DNA from: Phaeosaccion multiseriatum
Lineage: Eukaryota > Ochrophyta, other classes
NCBI GenBank assembly: GCA_965112735.1
Contig: OZ218951.1
Location: 5,704,001-5,768,000 of the forward strand
Direction: 5' to 3'
DNA: 64,000 nt
Shown: in pieces, positions 1 to 25,907 of the stretch
Layout of the letters: each line of letters opens with the position of its first letter
How positions within the stretch are numbered: position 1 is the stretch's first letter
Made by a program: the position numbers and the translations under genes
Notes under the pieces: model-generated
Database searches by the model: none
Seen by the model: the letters and a program-made list of their open reading frames with translations, nothing else
What the model was told of the DNA's origin: nothing

Positions 1-1537
1 GTTGACGATGCCCGCGTCGCGGATGCAGGACGAGAACTCCAGAGTGCCCTACACATGACAATGTTTTGTTTCCAAGGCGAAGGGAAGGAGCAGCTCAGGG
101 GGAGGTGTGTTGTGCGCTTATATATTTCACACCATTCGGCGGGATGGATCCTCATGAAGAAGCAGCAACGGTGCCGAAATGTAACGAATGAAACGAACCG
201 TAAGTAAGGAGAAGACCGGAAGCAAGGACTTAACATACTTACCCATCAAGTCCATCATTTCATTTCTTTCCCCCGCCATCTTACCTCCGCCTCTCCGACG
301 GCCACCATACAGGGTGTGGTAACGTCGAGTCCCTCCACCACAGCCTGGTCAACGGTCTTGCGCACCACGCTGTTGAGATCCATATAGCGGATGTCAGCAC
401 AGGGCAGGGCCTGCCTCAGCTGCGCAATGACGGCCTGCGTAGTACTGTCAATGCCCGCGGAGAGCTGCGTTGCAACCGCCAGCCCGGCCTCCAAGCTGCC
501 GAAGGTGCTCAGGATAAGCGCCTCTAGGGCAGGGAGCTGACCAACTCGGGTTGTGAACTCTTCGGGCTCGATGGAAGAGCCCCACACGTACACAGTCTCG
601 GGCTGTGTGGCCATCAGCGTCTGCAGGTTGGCGCCCAGCTCGCTCGCATAGAGCGTCAGGAAGTCGGTGGGGGACGTGCCGTCTGCTGCGTCGAAGAAGT
701 TGGCCACGTCGTTCTTGCCCGTGATAATGGACACCTCGTCGGACAGGGGAGTTGGCCCCGTAGCGATGTAGGCTGCGACCTATGAGAGGGGCGAGGAGAG
801 AGCGGAGGGGTAGGGGAGTAGAGGTAGCGTGGAGGGAGGGGGGAGAAGAGTGGTGTAACGGTGAGCTCGGCCCAAAGCCCTGGGCGCGTTGACGTGGCGG
901 GTAGGGGCACTCTCTCTCTCTCAATCTCGCCCGATATGAGCAGACCCCCACTCAAAGTGGAGCAGCAGCGACGGAGGAAGGCGGGCACCACTACAGAGTC
1001 TATTCAGTCACCGCGTGAGAAAGGCCACCGCCCCACAACAAGCACCGCCATGTTCGTACCTGCTCCGCCAGCGATCCGGGGAAGAAACCGGGAGAGTAGG
1101 CCGCCGTGGTGGTACCGCCCGCAACGGCAAAGCTCACCACCTCCTCGTCCACCCCGTCTTGCTCGACAATGTGCTCCCACCACATCAGCCCATTGCTGAG
1201 CGCGCCATCGCAGTAGGGCGGCATCGAGGGGAAAACACCTCCGGTAACAGCAAAGATATTGCCCTTGTCCGTATAGCTGTCTGCTCCCGCGCCACGAGCC
1301 AGCGTCGCGGAGGGGGTGGGGGGGGGAGGGGGCAGAGAACATGAAGAGGAAAGAGGAGGAGTGTGTATCATTCATCATCTCATCTCAAAGAAGAGGTTCC
1401 CGACGGGGAAGAGTCAGGAGTGTTAAATTTTTTGCAGCCCCTCCCCGCTACTACTCACCTCCGAGCAGGATCTGCCTCCCGGCCACCACCGACGCCATAC
1501 CCACCAAAGCCAACACACGAGGGCCCATCTGCGGCAT
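1..1537 (-). CDS. GDSL/SGNH hydrolase, left copy (3' end outside window)
   Basis: Secreted lipase/esterase-like protein, the mirror image of the gene at 1923-4197. Exons read on the minus strand: 1537-1459, 1280-1060, 779-285 and 48-1 (continues past the edge); all have GT-AG borders and the same phases as the right copy. The leader MGPRVLALVGMASVVAG is a signal peptide. Splicing exon 1 to exon 2 creates the block-I motif LGDSYTDKGN with the nucleophile Ser. Exon 3 carries the GKND block-III motif. It differs from the right copy at scattered residues (for example LLGD for FGDS context, ANFFDAADGTSPTD for ANFFAAADGTSVTD), so both copies appear intact and are diverging slowly. The catalytic Asp/His block and Cys-rich tail lie beyond base 1. 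Substrate unknown. Confidence 0.85.
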
Positions 1538-1922
1538 TTTTTTTCCCCCTCTCTCCGGCTTCCTTGTGATACGATCGTATGGAGAGAGATTGAAGATTGA
1601 AGAGGGGCAGAAAGAGGGTACACTGTAGGGATGTAGGGAGAGGCTATCCGGAAGTGAGTGGGAAGTTGGGAAAGTGATCGGGCAGGCTGCTCGGTGCGAA
1701 TATTTCGAAGATGGCACTGCACGCGCGAAAAATGCGAAAAAATACAACAGACACTCAGGGGGGACTTCGGCGCCCTTCAGAACTTTCCCAACTCTCTCCT
1801 TTTTCCTGAACTTCCCACACTCACTTCCGGATAGACGTCTGAACCTCTCCCTCTTTCTGCCCCTCTTCAAGCTCTTCTCCATACGATCGTATCACAAGGA
1901 GGCGGGAGAGAGGGGGAAAAAA
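1538..1922. promoter_or_regulatory. Shared divergent promoter region of the two hydrolase genes
   Basis: 385 bp between the two divergent ATGs. The perfect 12-bp palindrome ATACGATCGTAT occurs at 1569-1580 and 1882-1893, in each case about 30 nt upstream of the start codon. The flanks (CTTCCGGATAG and its complement) are also mirrored. No clear TATA box. That the palindrome is a regulatory or initiator element is inference from its duplicated, equidistant position. Confidence 0.5.
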
Positions 1923-4197
1923 ATGCCGCAGATGGGCCCTCGTGTGTTGGCTTTGCTCGGTATGGCGTCGGTGGTGGCCGGGAGGCAGATCCTGTTCGGA
2001 GGTGAGTAGTATTAGACGAGGGGCTGCAGAAAAGTGTAATCAATCAATCAATTGGTTGGGACCTCTTCTTTATTCTCCTCCTCCTCCTCCTCCTCCTCCT
2101 CCTCCTCCTCCTCCTCCTCTTCATGTTCTCTGCCTCCCCCCCCCCCCTCCGCGACGGTGCCTCGTGGTGCGGGAGCAGACAGCTATACGGACAAGGGCAA
2201 TATCTTTGCTGTTACCGGAGGTGCTTTCCCCGCGATGCCGCCCTACTGCGATGGCGCGCTCAGCAATGGGCTGATGTGGTGGGAGCACATTGTCGAGCAA
2301 GACGGGGTGGACGAGGAGGTGGTGAGCTTTGCCGTTGCGGCCGGTACCACCACGGCGGCCTTGTCTCCCACTTTCTTCCCCGCATCGCTGGCGGATCAGG
2401 TACGAACATGGCGGTGCTTGTTGTGGGGCGGTGGCCTCTCTCACGCGGTGACTGAATAGACTCTGTGGTGGTGCCCGCCTTCCTCCGTCGCTGGTGGTCC
2501 ACGTTGAGTGGGGGCCTGCTCATATCGGGCGAGATTGAGAGAGAGAGAGAGTGCCCCTACCCGCCACGTCAACGCGCCCAGGGCTTTGGGCCGAACTCAC
2601 CGTTACACCACTCTTCTCCCCCCTCCCTCCACGCTACCTACTCCCCTACCCCTTCGCTCTCTCCTCGCCCCTCTCATAGGTCGCAGCCTACATCGCTACG
2701 GGGCCACCTCCCCTGTCCGACGAGGTGTCCATTATCACGGGCAAGAACGACGGGGCCAACTTCTTCGCCGCAGCAGACGGCACGTCCGTCACCGACTTCC
2801 TGACGCTCTATGCGAGCGAGCTGGGCGCCAACCTGCAGACGCTGATGGCCACACAGCCCAACACCGTGTACGTGTGGGGCTCTTCCATCGAGCCCGAAGA
2901 GTTCACAACCCGAGTTGGTCAGCTCCCTGCCCTAGAGGCGCTTATCCTGAGCACCTTCGGCAGCTTGGAGGCCGGGCTGGCGGCCTCAACGCAGCTCTCC
3001 GCGGGCATTGACAGTACTACGCAGGCCGTCATTGCGCAGCTGAGGCAGGCCCTGCCCTGTGCTGACATCCGCTATATGGATCTCAACAGCGTAATCCGCA
3101 AGACCGTTGACCAGGCTGTGGTGGAGGGACTCGACGTTACCACACCCTGTATGGTGGCCGTCGGAGAGGCGGAGGTAAGATGGCGGGGGAAAGAAATGAA
3201 ATGATGGACTTGATGGGGTAAGTATGTTAAGTCCTTACGGTTCGTTTCATTTCGGCACCGTTGCTGCTTCTTCTTCATGAGGATCCATCCCGCCGAATGG
3301 TGTGAAAAATGTAAGCGCACAACACACTTCCCCCTGAGCTGCTTTTCCCCTTCGCCTTGGAAACCAAAACATTGTCAATGTGTAGGGCACTCTGGATTTC
3401 ACGACCTGCCTCCGCGACGCGGGCATCGTCAACACTGGTTTGAGTTGCGAGGACGTCTCGGGTACCACAGTGGGGGGCTGCGTAAAGGTGTGCGACGACC
3501 CGGACTCCTACCTCTTCTTCGACGGCACCCCGCACTTCAGCGATAAGGGGCATGAGATCGCAGCCGCCTTTATGCTGGAGGCATATGTAGACTCGGAGTC
3601 CCCCGTGGATGCCTCCCTCTGCGGGACCACCACAGACAGTGCGCCTGTGCCCGGGGAGGACCCCTGCACCCTCGCATGCGCCTCAGCCAACCCCAACGAG
3701 CCCTGTATGACGGACTCGTCCTGCGCGAATGGAGGCCTCGGTTGCAACGCCTTGGGTAAGCGAGTGGTGTGGCGTGGCGTGGGTAGTGAGGGAGTGAGTG
3801 CGCTTTCTTTGCTTGCTAGAGCGCTTGGCTTGGCTTGACTTGACTGTCTGTATGCTGCTAAACTGGTCGAACCCCGCCCCTCCCTGGCTCGCCCCTTACG
3901 CTGCCCCGTTGTGTGCCTCTTGGCTGCTGGCTGCCTACAGGACAAGAGTCTTGCCGCTTCTGCGAGTTCGCTCGCTTTGAGAACATCAGCTGCAGCAGCG
4001 GAGACTTCGGGGCGGAGGATAGCGAGGAGAGCGAGGAGAGCGAGGAGGCTGACTGCGAGTGCCCTGGCTTCCTCCCCAGCGGAGAAGCACTCACGTGCGT
4101 ACGCGACCCGTCCTGCGCGCGTGGCGGGCTGGGCTGTAACGCCGGTGGTGAGCTTCTGTGCCGCTTCTGCGGGTCTGGACGCTTCGATGACTGCTGA
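1923..4197 (+). CDS. Secreted GDSL/SGNH hydrolase with C-terminal Cys-rich repeats
   Basis: Five exons: 1923-2001, 2179-2399, 2680-3174, 3386-3755, 3941-4197, giving 473 aa with all phases consistent. Residues 1-20 form a signal peptide. FGDSYTDKGN (Ser28, made only by splicing) is GDSL block I, SNGLMWW follows the usual block-I/II spacing, and TGKND (Asn123) is block III. FFDGTPHFSDKGH (Asp311, His315/His321) is the acid/His block, with one more residue between Asp and His than the usual DxxH. After about residue 340 the protein is not lipase-like: it holds two cysteine repeats, GGLGCNALGQESCRFC and GGLGCNAGGELLCRFC, separated by a Ser/Glu linker, and ends FDDC. Likely role: extracellular or cell-wall ester hydrolysis. 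The tail module also occurs in the genes at 59498 and 62528. Confidence 0.88.
2074..2119. repeat. (CTC)n microsatellite in hydrolase intron 1
   Basis: About 15 CTC/CCT units forming the pyrimidine tract of intron 1 in the right copy. The left copy has no matching tract, so the repeat arose or was lost after the duplication. Confidence 0.9.
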
Positions 4198-4672
4198 GCG
4201 GAGATGATGAGTTACTTTGATTGGATTTGATTTGGTGTGTGGGAAGATAGAGGTACGGGAGATAATTGAGTTGGAGCCGGAGGAGCCCCCTTTTTCCTTG
4301 CGAGAAGGGCGCAGTGGCAGAGTATATATATATTATATATATACATTTTAGGCCCACATTATTATGATGATGATTATTATTATTATTAATTGATTGTTTT
4401 GTCGATAGAACTCGACACGGCGAGGGAAGTCCCTCCTTCTCCCACCCTCACCGACAAATGTCTTTTAATTCTTAATTCTCAAAATGGAGGCGGTCACACC
4501 CAAAAGGAGAACAAAAAGGAAATCAGGCGCAGATGGCACCAGAAAGTGATGTTCCTGCGCCGGGCTTTCACACCCCCTGCAAAAATAATAAAAACAAGGA
4601 CAATGAGGTGAAGAAAAGAAAGAGAAGAAGGGTACGCCCAGGAAAGGAGGAGAATGAAGAAGGTGGGGAAGC
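4198..4672. other. Intergenic, AT-rich in the middle
   Basis: 475 bp between the hydrolase stop and the next ATG. It contains a TA-repeat (about 4321-4346) and an ATT/ATG-rich tract (4360-4392), the most AT-rich stretch nearby, probably 3' flank of the hydrolase. No gene seen. Confidence 0.6.
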
Positions 4673-5878
4673 ATGGGAGGCACAAGATCTTCAAGAATAG
4701 GGCTTCCCCCCCCCAGAGGTAATGTCTGTGCATGTTTCCTCTTGGGAACAAAGCAGCCAACGAGACGGTTTTTTCCCCCACTATCGACTCGAGTCGTCCC
4801 CACCACACTCCACGAGTGCTATACCGTCCTACGCCCTCTACCTATGCTTCACCCTCCTCCTCCTCCCTGCTGCTGCACCCGTACTCTATACCCATCTCTC
4901 AGAAGGTTCGGCTCGCAGCACCGCCGCCTTTGTTCAGTGCAGGGGTGTCCAAAACAGAGGAAAAACGGCGGTGTCTGTAAGCAACATGGAGCCAAAGATC
5001 CCATCTGCACAGCGGAGGGCTGTGAAAATCAACGGAAGCAAGGAGGCATGTGCAATAAGCATTATTGGCGGGAAGAAGGAAGAGGAGGAAGAGCAGAAAG
5101 GCGCAGGCACGAGCAGCAAGCCCTTGGTTCCAGGAAGAGACGACGGCAGGAGAATGTGGGGGCGGTGGAGGGGGAGGACCAGGACCAAGAGCTGGAGCTG
5201 GAGCTGGAGAAGGAGTTAGCCCTTCCTGCTGGCAGGAGGCGCAGGGGGAAGAAGGTGGTGGAGGCTGAGGAGGAGGAGGAGGAGGAGGAGGAGGAGGATG
5301 ATGATGATGATGATGATGATGGTGGTGATGATGATGATGATGATGATGATGAGGAGGAGGAGAACGAGGAGGAGGACGAAGAGGATGAGAACGAGGAGGA
5401 CGTGCAGCAGGAGGAGAATGAGGATGAGGAGAATGAGAAAGAGGAGGTGGCGGGGCAGGGCGAAGACGCTTTGCTGCCGCCAGAGGGAGTCCGACCAAGG
5501 AGGGGACTGGTGACGGCGCTGGGCCTCCGGGTGGGCGACGAGATTCAGCTGCCGGCATGGGCCTGGAGGCTCATCGGTGGATGCTGCAGCATCGGCTGGG
5601 GTGGCACGGGTATCCGCAATCTCGTCAAGGGCGTTGTGGCCGCTGTGAGCGAGAGGAAAGTGACGCTCGTACCGTTCAGTGCCATCCCAGCCAGGAGGGG
5701 CGTGTCGGAGGCGGAAACCTTGAGGGCCTTCGTGGGGCCGGGCATGCTGCTGTGTGACGATGGGGACGTCTGGGAGGAGTGGTGGCAGCAGTTGGAGGGC
5801 AAGCTTGTGATGGCGAGTGAGAAGACGAAGTGCGGACGCAAGGTGCTTCGCGCACTGGTGCGCGGAGGGGAGCTCTAG
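4673..5878 (+). CDS. Zinc-finger-repeat protein with long acidic tract
   Basis: Single open frame of up to 401 aa; the true start may be Met1 or Met58 (about 4844), because the first 60 residues look low-complexity. Two tandem zinc-binding repeats of form C-x4-C-x9-C-x2-H lie at about residues 87-105 and 112-130 (CSVQGC...GGVCKQH and CTAEGC...GGMCNKH). Repeats of this kind are common in heterokont proteins, including some putative transcription factors. An almost pure Asp/Glu stretch (about 200-265) follows, encoded by GAG and GAT trinucleotide runs. The C-terminal 130 residues (from VTALGLRVGDEIQLP) look folded, rich in Trp and Gly, and are not recognised. Nuclear DNA or chromatin binding is a guess. 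Confidence 0.65.
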   Translation: MGGTRSSRIGLPPPRGNVCACFLLGTKQPTRRFFPPLSTRVVPTTLHECYTVLRPLPMLHPPPPPCCCTRTLYPSLRRFGSQHRRLCSVQGCPKQRKNGGVCKQHGAKDPICTAEGCENQRKQGGMCNKHYWREEGRGGRAERRRHEQQALGSRKRRRQENVGAVEGEDQDQELELELEKELALPAGRRRRGKKVVEAEEEEEEEEEEDDDDDDDDGGDDDDDDDDEEEENEEEDEEDENEEDVQQEENEDEENEKEEVAGQGEDALLPPEGVRPRRGLVTALGLRVGDEIQLPAWAWRLIGGCCSIGWGGTGIRNLVKGVVAAVSERKVTLVPFSAIPARRGVSEAETLRAFVGPGMLLCDDGDVWEEWWQQLEGKLVMASEKTKCGRKVLRALVRGGEL

Positions 5879-6239
5879 CCTTGGGATCCGTGCGAGCCTT
5901 GCTTGTATGTGAGAGGAGAGGCGAGGAATGGGCAGTGAGAAGCCAGGCATATGGGCAAGGAAACAGGAGGTAGACAAATAGCTGTGATGGAGCAGAGGCA
6001 AGTTCACGCATGAAAAGTAAATCTGAGGGGCCCGAGGTTGGGCTATTGGGATCGGTTTGCATTGGTGTTACCATCCAACACCTCTCCTCGAGAGTTGAGT
6101 CGCCCTTCGGCGCACTCCAAGAGAAAAGCGAGCCCCGCTCTTCGCCTTCAAGTCATCGCAGCTACAACTCAACGCTCGCGCAGCAGCGCCGAGGGCACAA
6201 GGGGCCCATTCAGTGTGCCCATCCCCCTCCCCTCCCGCC
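5879..6239. other. Convergent intergenic region
   Basis: 361 bp between the stops of the zinc-finger gene (+) and the cation transporter (-). It holds one copy of the dispersed 10-mer CATATGGGCA (5948-5957). No gene seen. Confidence 0.6.
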
Positions 6240-9200
6240 TCACACTAGGGCCTGCTGCGGAATCGGGCCGTGCGGCGCCTCCTCCTGCCGCTGCTGCCCT
6301 TGACCCATGCAATGCCCATGAGAATGGCCATGATCATGATCATGACCATGGCCATGGCCATGAACATTTCGGGTTTCCGCTTCCACATGGACGCCGCCCT
6401 CCCCCTCACCCTCGTAAGGGAGCATCTCCACTGTGCTCCATTTCACATGGTGCCTCTTGAGCTCCTTCTTGACCCTCCTTAGGACCTGCCGCTCCTGCCC
6501 CTCCCCCCCCCTCGTGAGAGTGACGCTGGCCACGAAGGGCGCTCCACTGCCGAGCTGCGTCACGATGAGCTCCTCCACAGAGCGCACGCCCGCCACGCTG
6601 CACCGTAAAAGGGGTAGGTGAGAAGACACATAAGGGGACACAGAAGAGGGCGCGTTAAGGGGGTTCGGCTGTGGCTGGCGGAGGGCTTTACTCCCTCGCC
6701 GACACGGGGAGAGAGAGAGATGGCCTTGGTGTGGGTGCGTGTCGTGTGGGTGCGTGCGAAGGTCGTGCGGCAGTCTACTGTCCTCCCCTCACGTCCAATG
6801 TCCTCCTCGCTCCGCCTCGAGAGAGAGTGGAAGTCTCCACCCTCCCCTGTACCACCAACTGCTCACCTCTGCAGCGAGCGCCTTAGCCGATCCAATTGGA
6901 AGCCCTCCGGCGCCCCCTGCAGCAAGATGTGCGAAGTGGCCCTCACCACAGGCACAGCAGCGGCGGCGATCACGATGCTGAGCAGCACGGACACGAGAGG
7001 GTCCAAGTAGTCGGTCCAGTCGCTGAGGGGGGGAGGAGGGGGGGGTGGCAGTGGACGGAGGAGGTGGGGAGGGGATGCTTGTGAGGTGACGTGAGGGTAA
7101 CGAGAACAAATCCATGATTCATTGACTTTGGTGGATGGTATCACGTGGTCGCAAGGCCATGGCTCAATGATCACTTGTCGCGTGAGGTGGGGCGGGCTTA
7201 GCGCAGGAAGAGCTTCTGCAAGGCAAGGCAAGGCAAGGCACGGCAGCCACCCACCCTCCTTGTATGAGCATAGCATAGCAGCAGCCCCCCCTCCACTCCC
7301 TCCCACTCACATTCTATGCGGGTCCCCGAAGAACATAAAGACTGTCCCCGCGATGGCCACTGCGGTGCTCATGGCCGCATCCGCCATGCAGTGCACAAAC
7401 ACGGCCCACAGGTTCATGCTGCCCCCGTGGGCTTGCCCCCCCCCCCCAGGGACCGCACCCCTACCCCTTGCAGCCTTGTCCACGCCGGGGTCTGCTGAAA
7501 CCCTCCCCTCCTTCCCTCCTGTGCTGTGTCCGTGTCCGTGTCCGTGTCCGTGGCCGTGGTTGTGCCCCCCGCCACAGCACCCCCCCCCTGCAGCCCCCGC
7601 CCTTGTCGGACGGCGCTTGGCGGGCGAGAGAGGAGCCGTTTCGTCCGTTTCATCATCATTATCATCATCAATCAGGCCCCTCTCGCCTTGCTCCTGCCCC
7701 GCCTCCGCCCTGCTGCCGCTGCCACTGCTATCGTCGCTGTCATGATGATGGTGATGGTGATCATGACCGTGATGATGTGAGTGTGAGTGAGCGTGCCCAT
7801 GTTCGTGCGAGTGCGAGTCATCATGGATGATGCCCTGACCCGCATGACCCTGACCCGCATGACCCTGATCCTTGTCCTCGTGGTGCTTGCCCGGCCGTCT
7901 GGTGAGACCCCAGGCAGGCTCGGGGGAAGGCGCAGAAACTACGCGTCGGCGACCGAAGGGAGAGAGGGAGAGGCTTGGCTCTTCGGAGGGGCCCGTTATG
8001 AGAGGAACGGGGGAGCGAGGGGTGGAGCACGCACTGCAACCACCGCCACCTTCGCCCTTCCCTTGCCCATATGCCTCCTCCTCGTCCGAAGGAGGGTCGT
8101 GCTGAAGACTCCCCGCAGCGAGCCCCAGGGACATGGAGGACAGTTGAGCAGCGCCTGAGGGGGTGGAGACAGAAGACAGATATGATGAGGTATTGCAACC
8201 AGAGGAGAGGAAGCAGAGGAAAAGGGGGATAGGTACGGGGGGGTTCGCTAAGTGATACTTACTACCTTCCGTATCAAACACCTTCCTGCCAGTTTGGGTT
8301 GGAGGAAAATCAGCGCGACAACACTGACCTTTGGTGAGGTCGGCACAGTCGCTGGAGTCACCGCCCTGGAACAGCACCAACTCGTCTCCGTCGTCGCTGT
8401 CATCTGTGAGGGGCGCGTACCTGTTTGGGGGAGGGAGGAGGGAGCAGCAGTTGAGGTACACAGGCAATGCGCCGCACAGCAGAGAGAGGGAGAGGGCGAT
8501 AAACACACGTCACATACACACAAGAGAAGCACAGCGGGGACACGGAGTGACGTGAGCAGCAGCAGTGAGGTAGGAGAGGAGAAAGAGAGCGATTGAGTAG
8601 CAAAGACTTAAGCCGCCTGCCCTCTGCCTGTGGGCTCCTGTGCCCAAGCTCTCACCTGTCGTTCCCGCCCCCTCCGCCGCCGCCCCCATGGCCATGGCAC
8701 TGGCCATGTCCGTGGTTGTGGCTGTGCGACATGACCAGCGCACCCTCCTCGTCCTCCTCATCCTCCCCCCCCCGCACCCCTCCTCCTCCTCCTCCTCCTC
8801 CTTCCTGTCCGCAAAAAAACACCATCCCCAGCAAGTTGACGGCGATGCCCGCTGTGGCCACCCCAACGAAGCCCCAACTGATGCGCCCCTCCTCCGGCTT
8901 GATGAGGCGTGGAAGGGCGCTGAGGCACATGTAGGCGGACAGTGCCACGAGCGCTACGGAGTTGGCGAAGCCCCCAAGCACGTCGGCTCGCTTGTAGCCG
9001 TAGGGGAGGGCTTGGGAGGTACCTGGGGAGGGTGGGAGGGAGAAGAAGGAGGGGAGGGTAGAGCAGATGTGGTGGGTGTTGGGTGTGCATCAGCGCGAAG
9101 GGAATGAGGCTGGCCCCAGGCCCCAGTAGAGAGGCAGCGGGGAAGGAGGAAGTAGCAACAGCAGCGGCAACAGCGACTCGACTGCTACCTACCTCTCTGC

Positions 9201-9616
9201 GCCAGCCTGTGAACGAAGATGGCCAACACGATGGCCGCCACGTCGGACAGGTTGTGGAAGGCGTCGCTCAGCAGCGCCAAGGAGTGGGAGGCCTCCGAGG
9301 CCACCCACTGCACGCAGCAGTACAGGGCGTTGGCTGCGGCGAGCATCCACAGGCGCCGCTCCACCTGCTTGTCCTTCTTCGCTCTCGCCTCTCGCTTGCG
9401 CCCCCCTGCTGAGGCCCCTTTCGCTGTACCCAAGGGCCGCCCCGGCGTCTCCGTGGGCGATAGTCCCGCCTCTTCCCTGTCCGTCACGCTGATATAACCA
9501 TGGCCAGGCCTGAAGCCCCCCATGGCCGCCTGCCCCCTTCGCACCCCCCACTCCTCCTTGCTGGCCCCTCTCTCGCCGCCCCGCTCGTTCATCTGAATCA
9601 CCGTATCTCCACCCAT
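6240..9616 (-). CDS. Cation diffusion facilitator (ZnT-type zinc transporter)
   Basis: Six exons on the minus strand: 9616-9193, 9022-8656, 8420-8266, 8154-7311, 7022-6867, 6597-6240; phases close to give 767 aa. Six transmembrane segments: TM1/TM2 in exon 1, TM3/TM4 in exon 2, TM5 at the end of exon 4, TM6 in exon 5. The zinc-site HxxxD pairs are present in TM2 (SDAFHNLSD, His121/Asp125) and TM5 (VHCMAD). Between TM4 and TM5 lies an unusually long loop (about 350 aa) with several His-Gly and His-Asp clusters, and the C-terminal cytosolic domain ends in another HGHGH cluster. This is the layout of eukaryotic ZnT proteins, proton-coupled Zn exporters to vesicles or out of the cell. The loop is much longer than usual and partly encoded by CATGGC-type repeats. 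It shares a divergent promoter with the cyclase gene. Confidence 0.9.
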
Positions 9617-10256
9617 GCTGATCTACGGCGCCTCAACCAAGCAAGACACTGCTCTTGTCTCTCGAGGGAAAAGGGGCCTAAAAACAACTGCTCTACTACG
9701 GAAAAGTGTTCTAAAGGAGGGACCTAGAGCAACTCTACTACAAATTACGTCCTACCCACCCCACCCCACCCCACCCTTAACTCCTCTCTCTCCTCTCCCT
9801 CCTCTCTCTTGGGGGCCCAAGAAGCGTAGGCTTTTTCCTAGGCAACAAGGCTTTCAGGTTTCGTACTTATGCTGCCTTCACTCCATAGCAAAGACACACA
9901 CACACACACTCACACACAGGACCTCCTCCTCCCTTAAAACCCACCCACCTCACCCCGCCTTCCACTTCTCCCTCTCTCTTCCGTCATTTGGGAGTTCCCC
10001 CTGTTAACCCGTACGCCTCCGACTGAAACCCTGACCCTGAACGTTACACTTTTCTGAGTTTTTGCCATACAAGAGTCAGGACAAACAAAAGGGAGAATGA
10101 GGTCTATGCGGGGCAGGCAACATCGAAACTCGAGGGCAGTCGCAAGAGAGAAACTCTGTCCCTCTTCCGAGATGTGAGAAAATCTGGAGCTTGCAAGGAA
10201 GCTTTTCTTGGGCAACTTGGCTCTTTGGTCGGAGAGCCAAAAGGGGCTTAGAGGAG
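9617..10256. promoter_or_regulatory. Divergent promoter region, zinc transporter / cyclase
   Basis: 640 bp between two divergent start codons. Contains a CCACC repeat (about 9755-9775) and a CA/CTCA repeat (9894-9918). No clear TATA box. An open frame upstream of 10257 begins with TTG, so 10257 (ATG) is taken as the first usable start. Confidence 0.4.
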
Positions 10257-24814
<14,558 letters not shown>

Positions 24815-25907
24815 GAGGAGGAGGAGGAGGAGGAGGAGGAGGAGGAGGAGGAGGAGGAGGAGGAGGAGGAGGAGGAGGAGGAGGAGGAGGAGGAGGAGGA
24901 GGAGGAGGAGGAGGAGGAGGAGGAGGAGGAGGAGGAGGAGGAGGAGGAGGAGGAGGAGGAGGAGGAGGAGGAGGAGGAGGAGGAGGAGGAGGAGGAGGAG
25001 GAGGAGGAGGAGGAGGAGGAGGAGGAGGAGGAGGAGGAGGAGGAGGAGGAGGATGAGGAGGAAGATGAGGACTGAGGACCCACGCCGCCTCAGCAAGCAA
25101 ATTAGACGTATATTTGGTGTCCGACAAAATGGGAAGGAGCGCGACACACAAGCGAAATAGAGTGAGCAGAAACCCCGAGGAAGGACGTGCGGAACGAAGA
25201 GATTCATTCCGTGTAAACATACCCTTCCTTCCTTCATTTTTTTTAATAAACTACTCTTAGACCCTCGAGCCGCGCCCGACGGAGCCATTGAGAAGGCGGG
25301 TGAACGGGGCAGGGCCGCTTTCTGGCCGGCCTCAGCGCAGCCATCCCAAAGAAGCAAGCGCCTGTTTACTACTTCGGAGTAGTACGGGTTGTGTTTTGTT
25401 CCTCTTGGTGCTCGTGACGCGTGGGTCTTTGTTGGCGCTGCTCTTTGTTCTCCCGTTGGCGCCTATTCACTGCTGCACTGCTGCGATGACACGGCGGATG
25501 CGCTGCAACGATCGCGTGTGGGAAGCGCCCACCTTTATTGATTGGCTACTTCCTGCTGTCTCCCTGACAAGTGCTGTTCTTGCTGTACCGCTTTCCTCCC
25601 CTCCGATACTCCCTACTCCTCATCCCAACCCTCTATTCATGCATCTCTTTCAGGCTGCCTCGCTCTCTTCCATCCCCCCCCCCCCCCGGCCGCTCTTCGT
25701 TCTCTGCTCCTCACAGATTGGCGGACAGTCACAAAGCGAAGAGGACAACACATAAAAGGGAGCCAATAATATGAAATACAGTGTACAGTACACATTGAAA
25801 AGGTGAGAGGGAAGCGACCTCTGACAAGTACCTTTGCACAAGTATCTTTACTCCCGTACGGGTGCAGAGCTTCCTTCGTCGAATCGATATCGTATCTAGA
25901 AACGTAG
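24815..25907. other. Convergent intergenic region, cyclase / ankyrin gene
   Basis: After the GGA array there is a candidate polyadenylation signal AATAAA at 25245-25250 for the cyclase transcript. The remainder (25260-25900) shows only weak open frames without recognisable protein content. Confidence 0.55.

Larger units (their letters stand above)
1..3435. repeat. Large inverted duplication carrying two hydrolase genes
   Basis: Bases 1 to about 1675 are the reverse complement of about 1785 to 3435, covering four exons, the intervening introns and the upstream region. The centre (about 1676-1784) is unique. The left arm is truncated by the window edge, so the full size is unknown. Introns differ most: the right arm has a CTC tract (2074-2119) that the left lacks. 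Coding identity is very high, so the duplication is recent or homogenised by gene conversion. Confidence 0.9.

Noticed and set aside
10191-10256. Upstream extension of the cyclase start
   Set aside because: That frame begins with TTG, not ATG; the first ATG in frame is at 10257.
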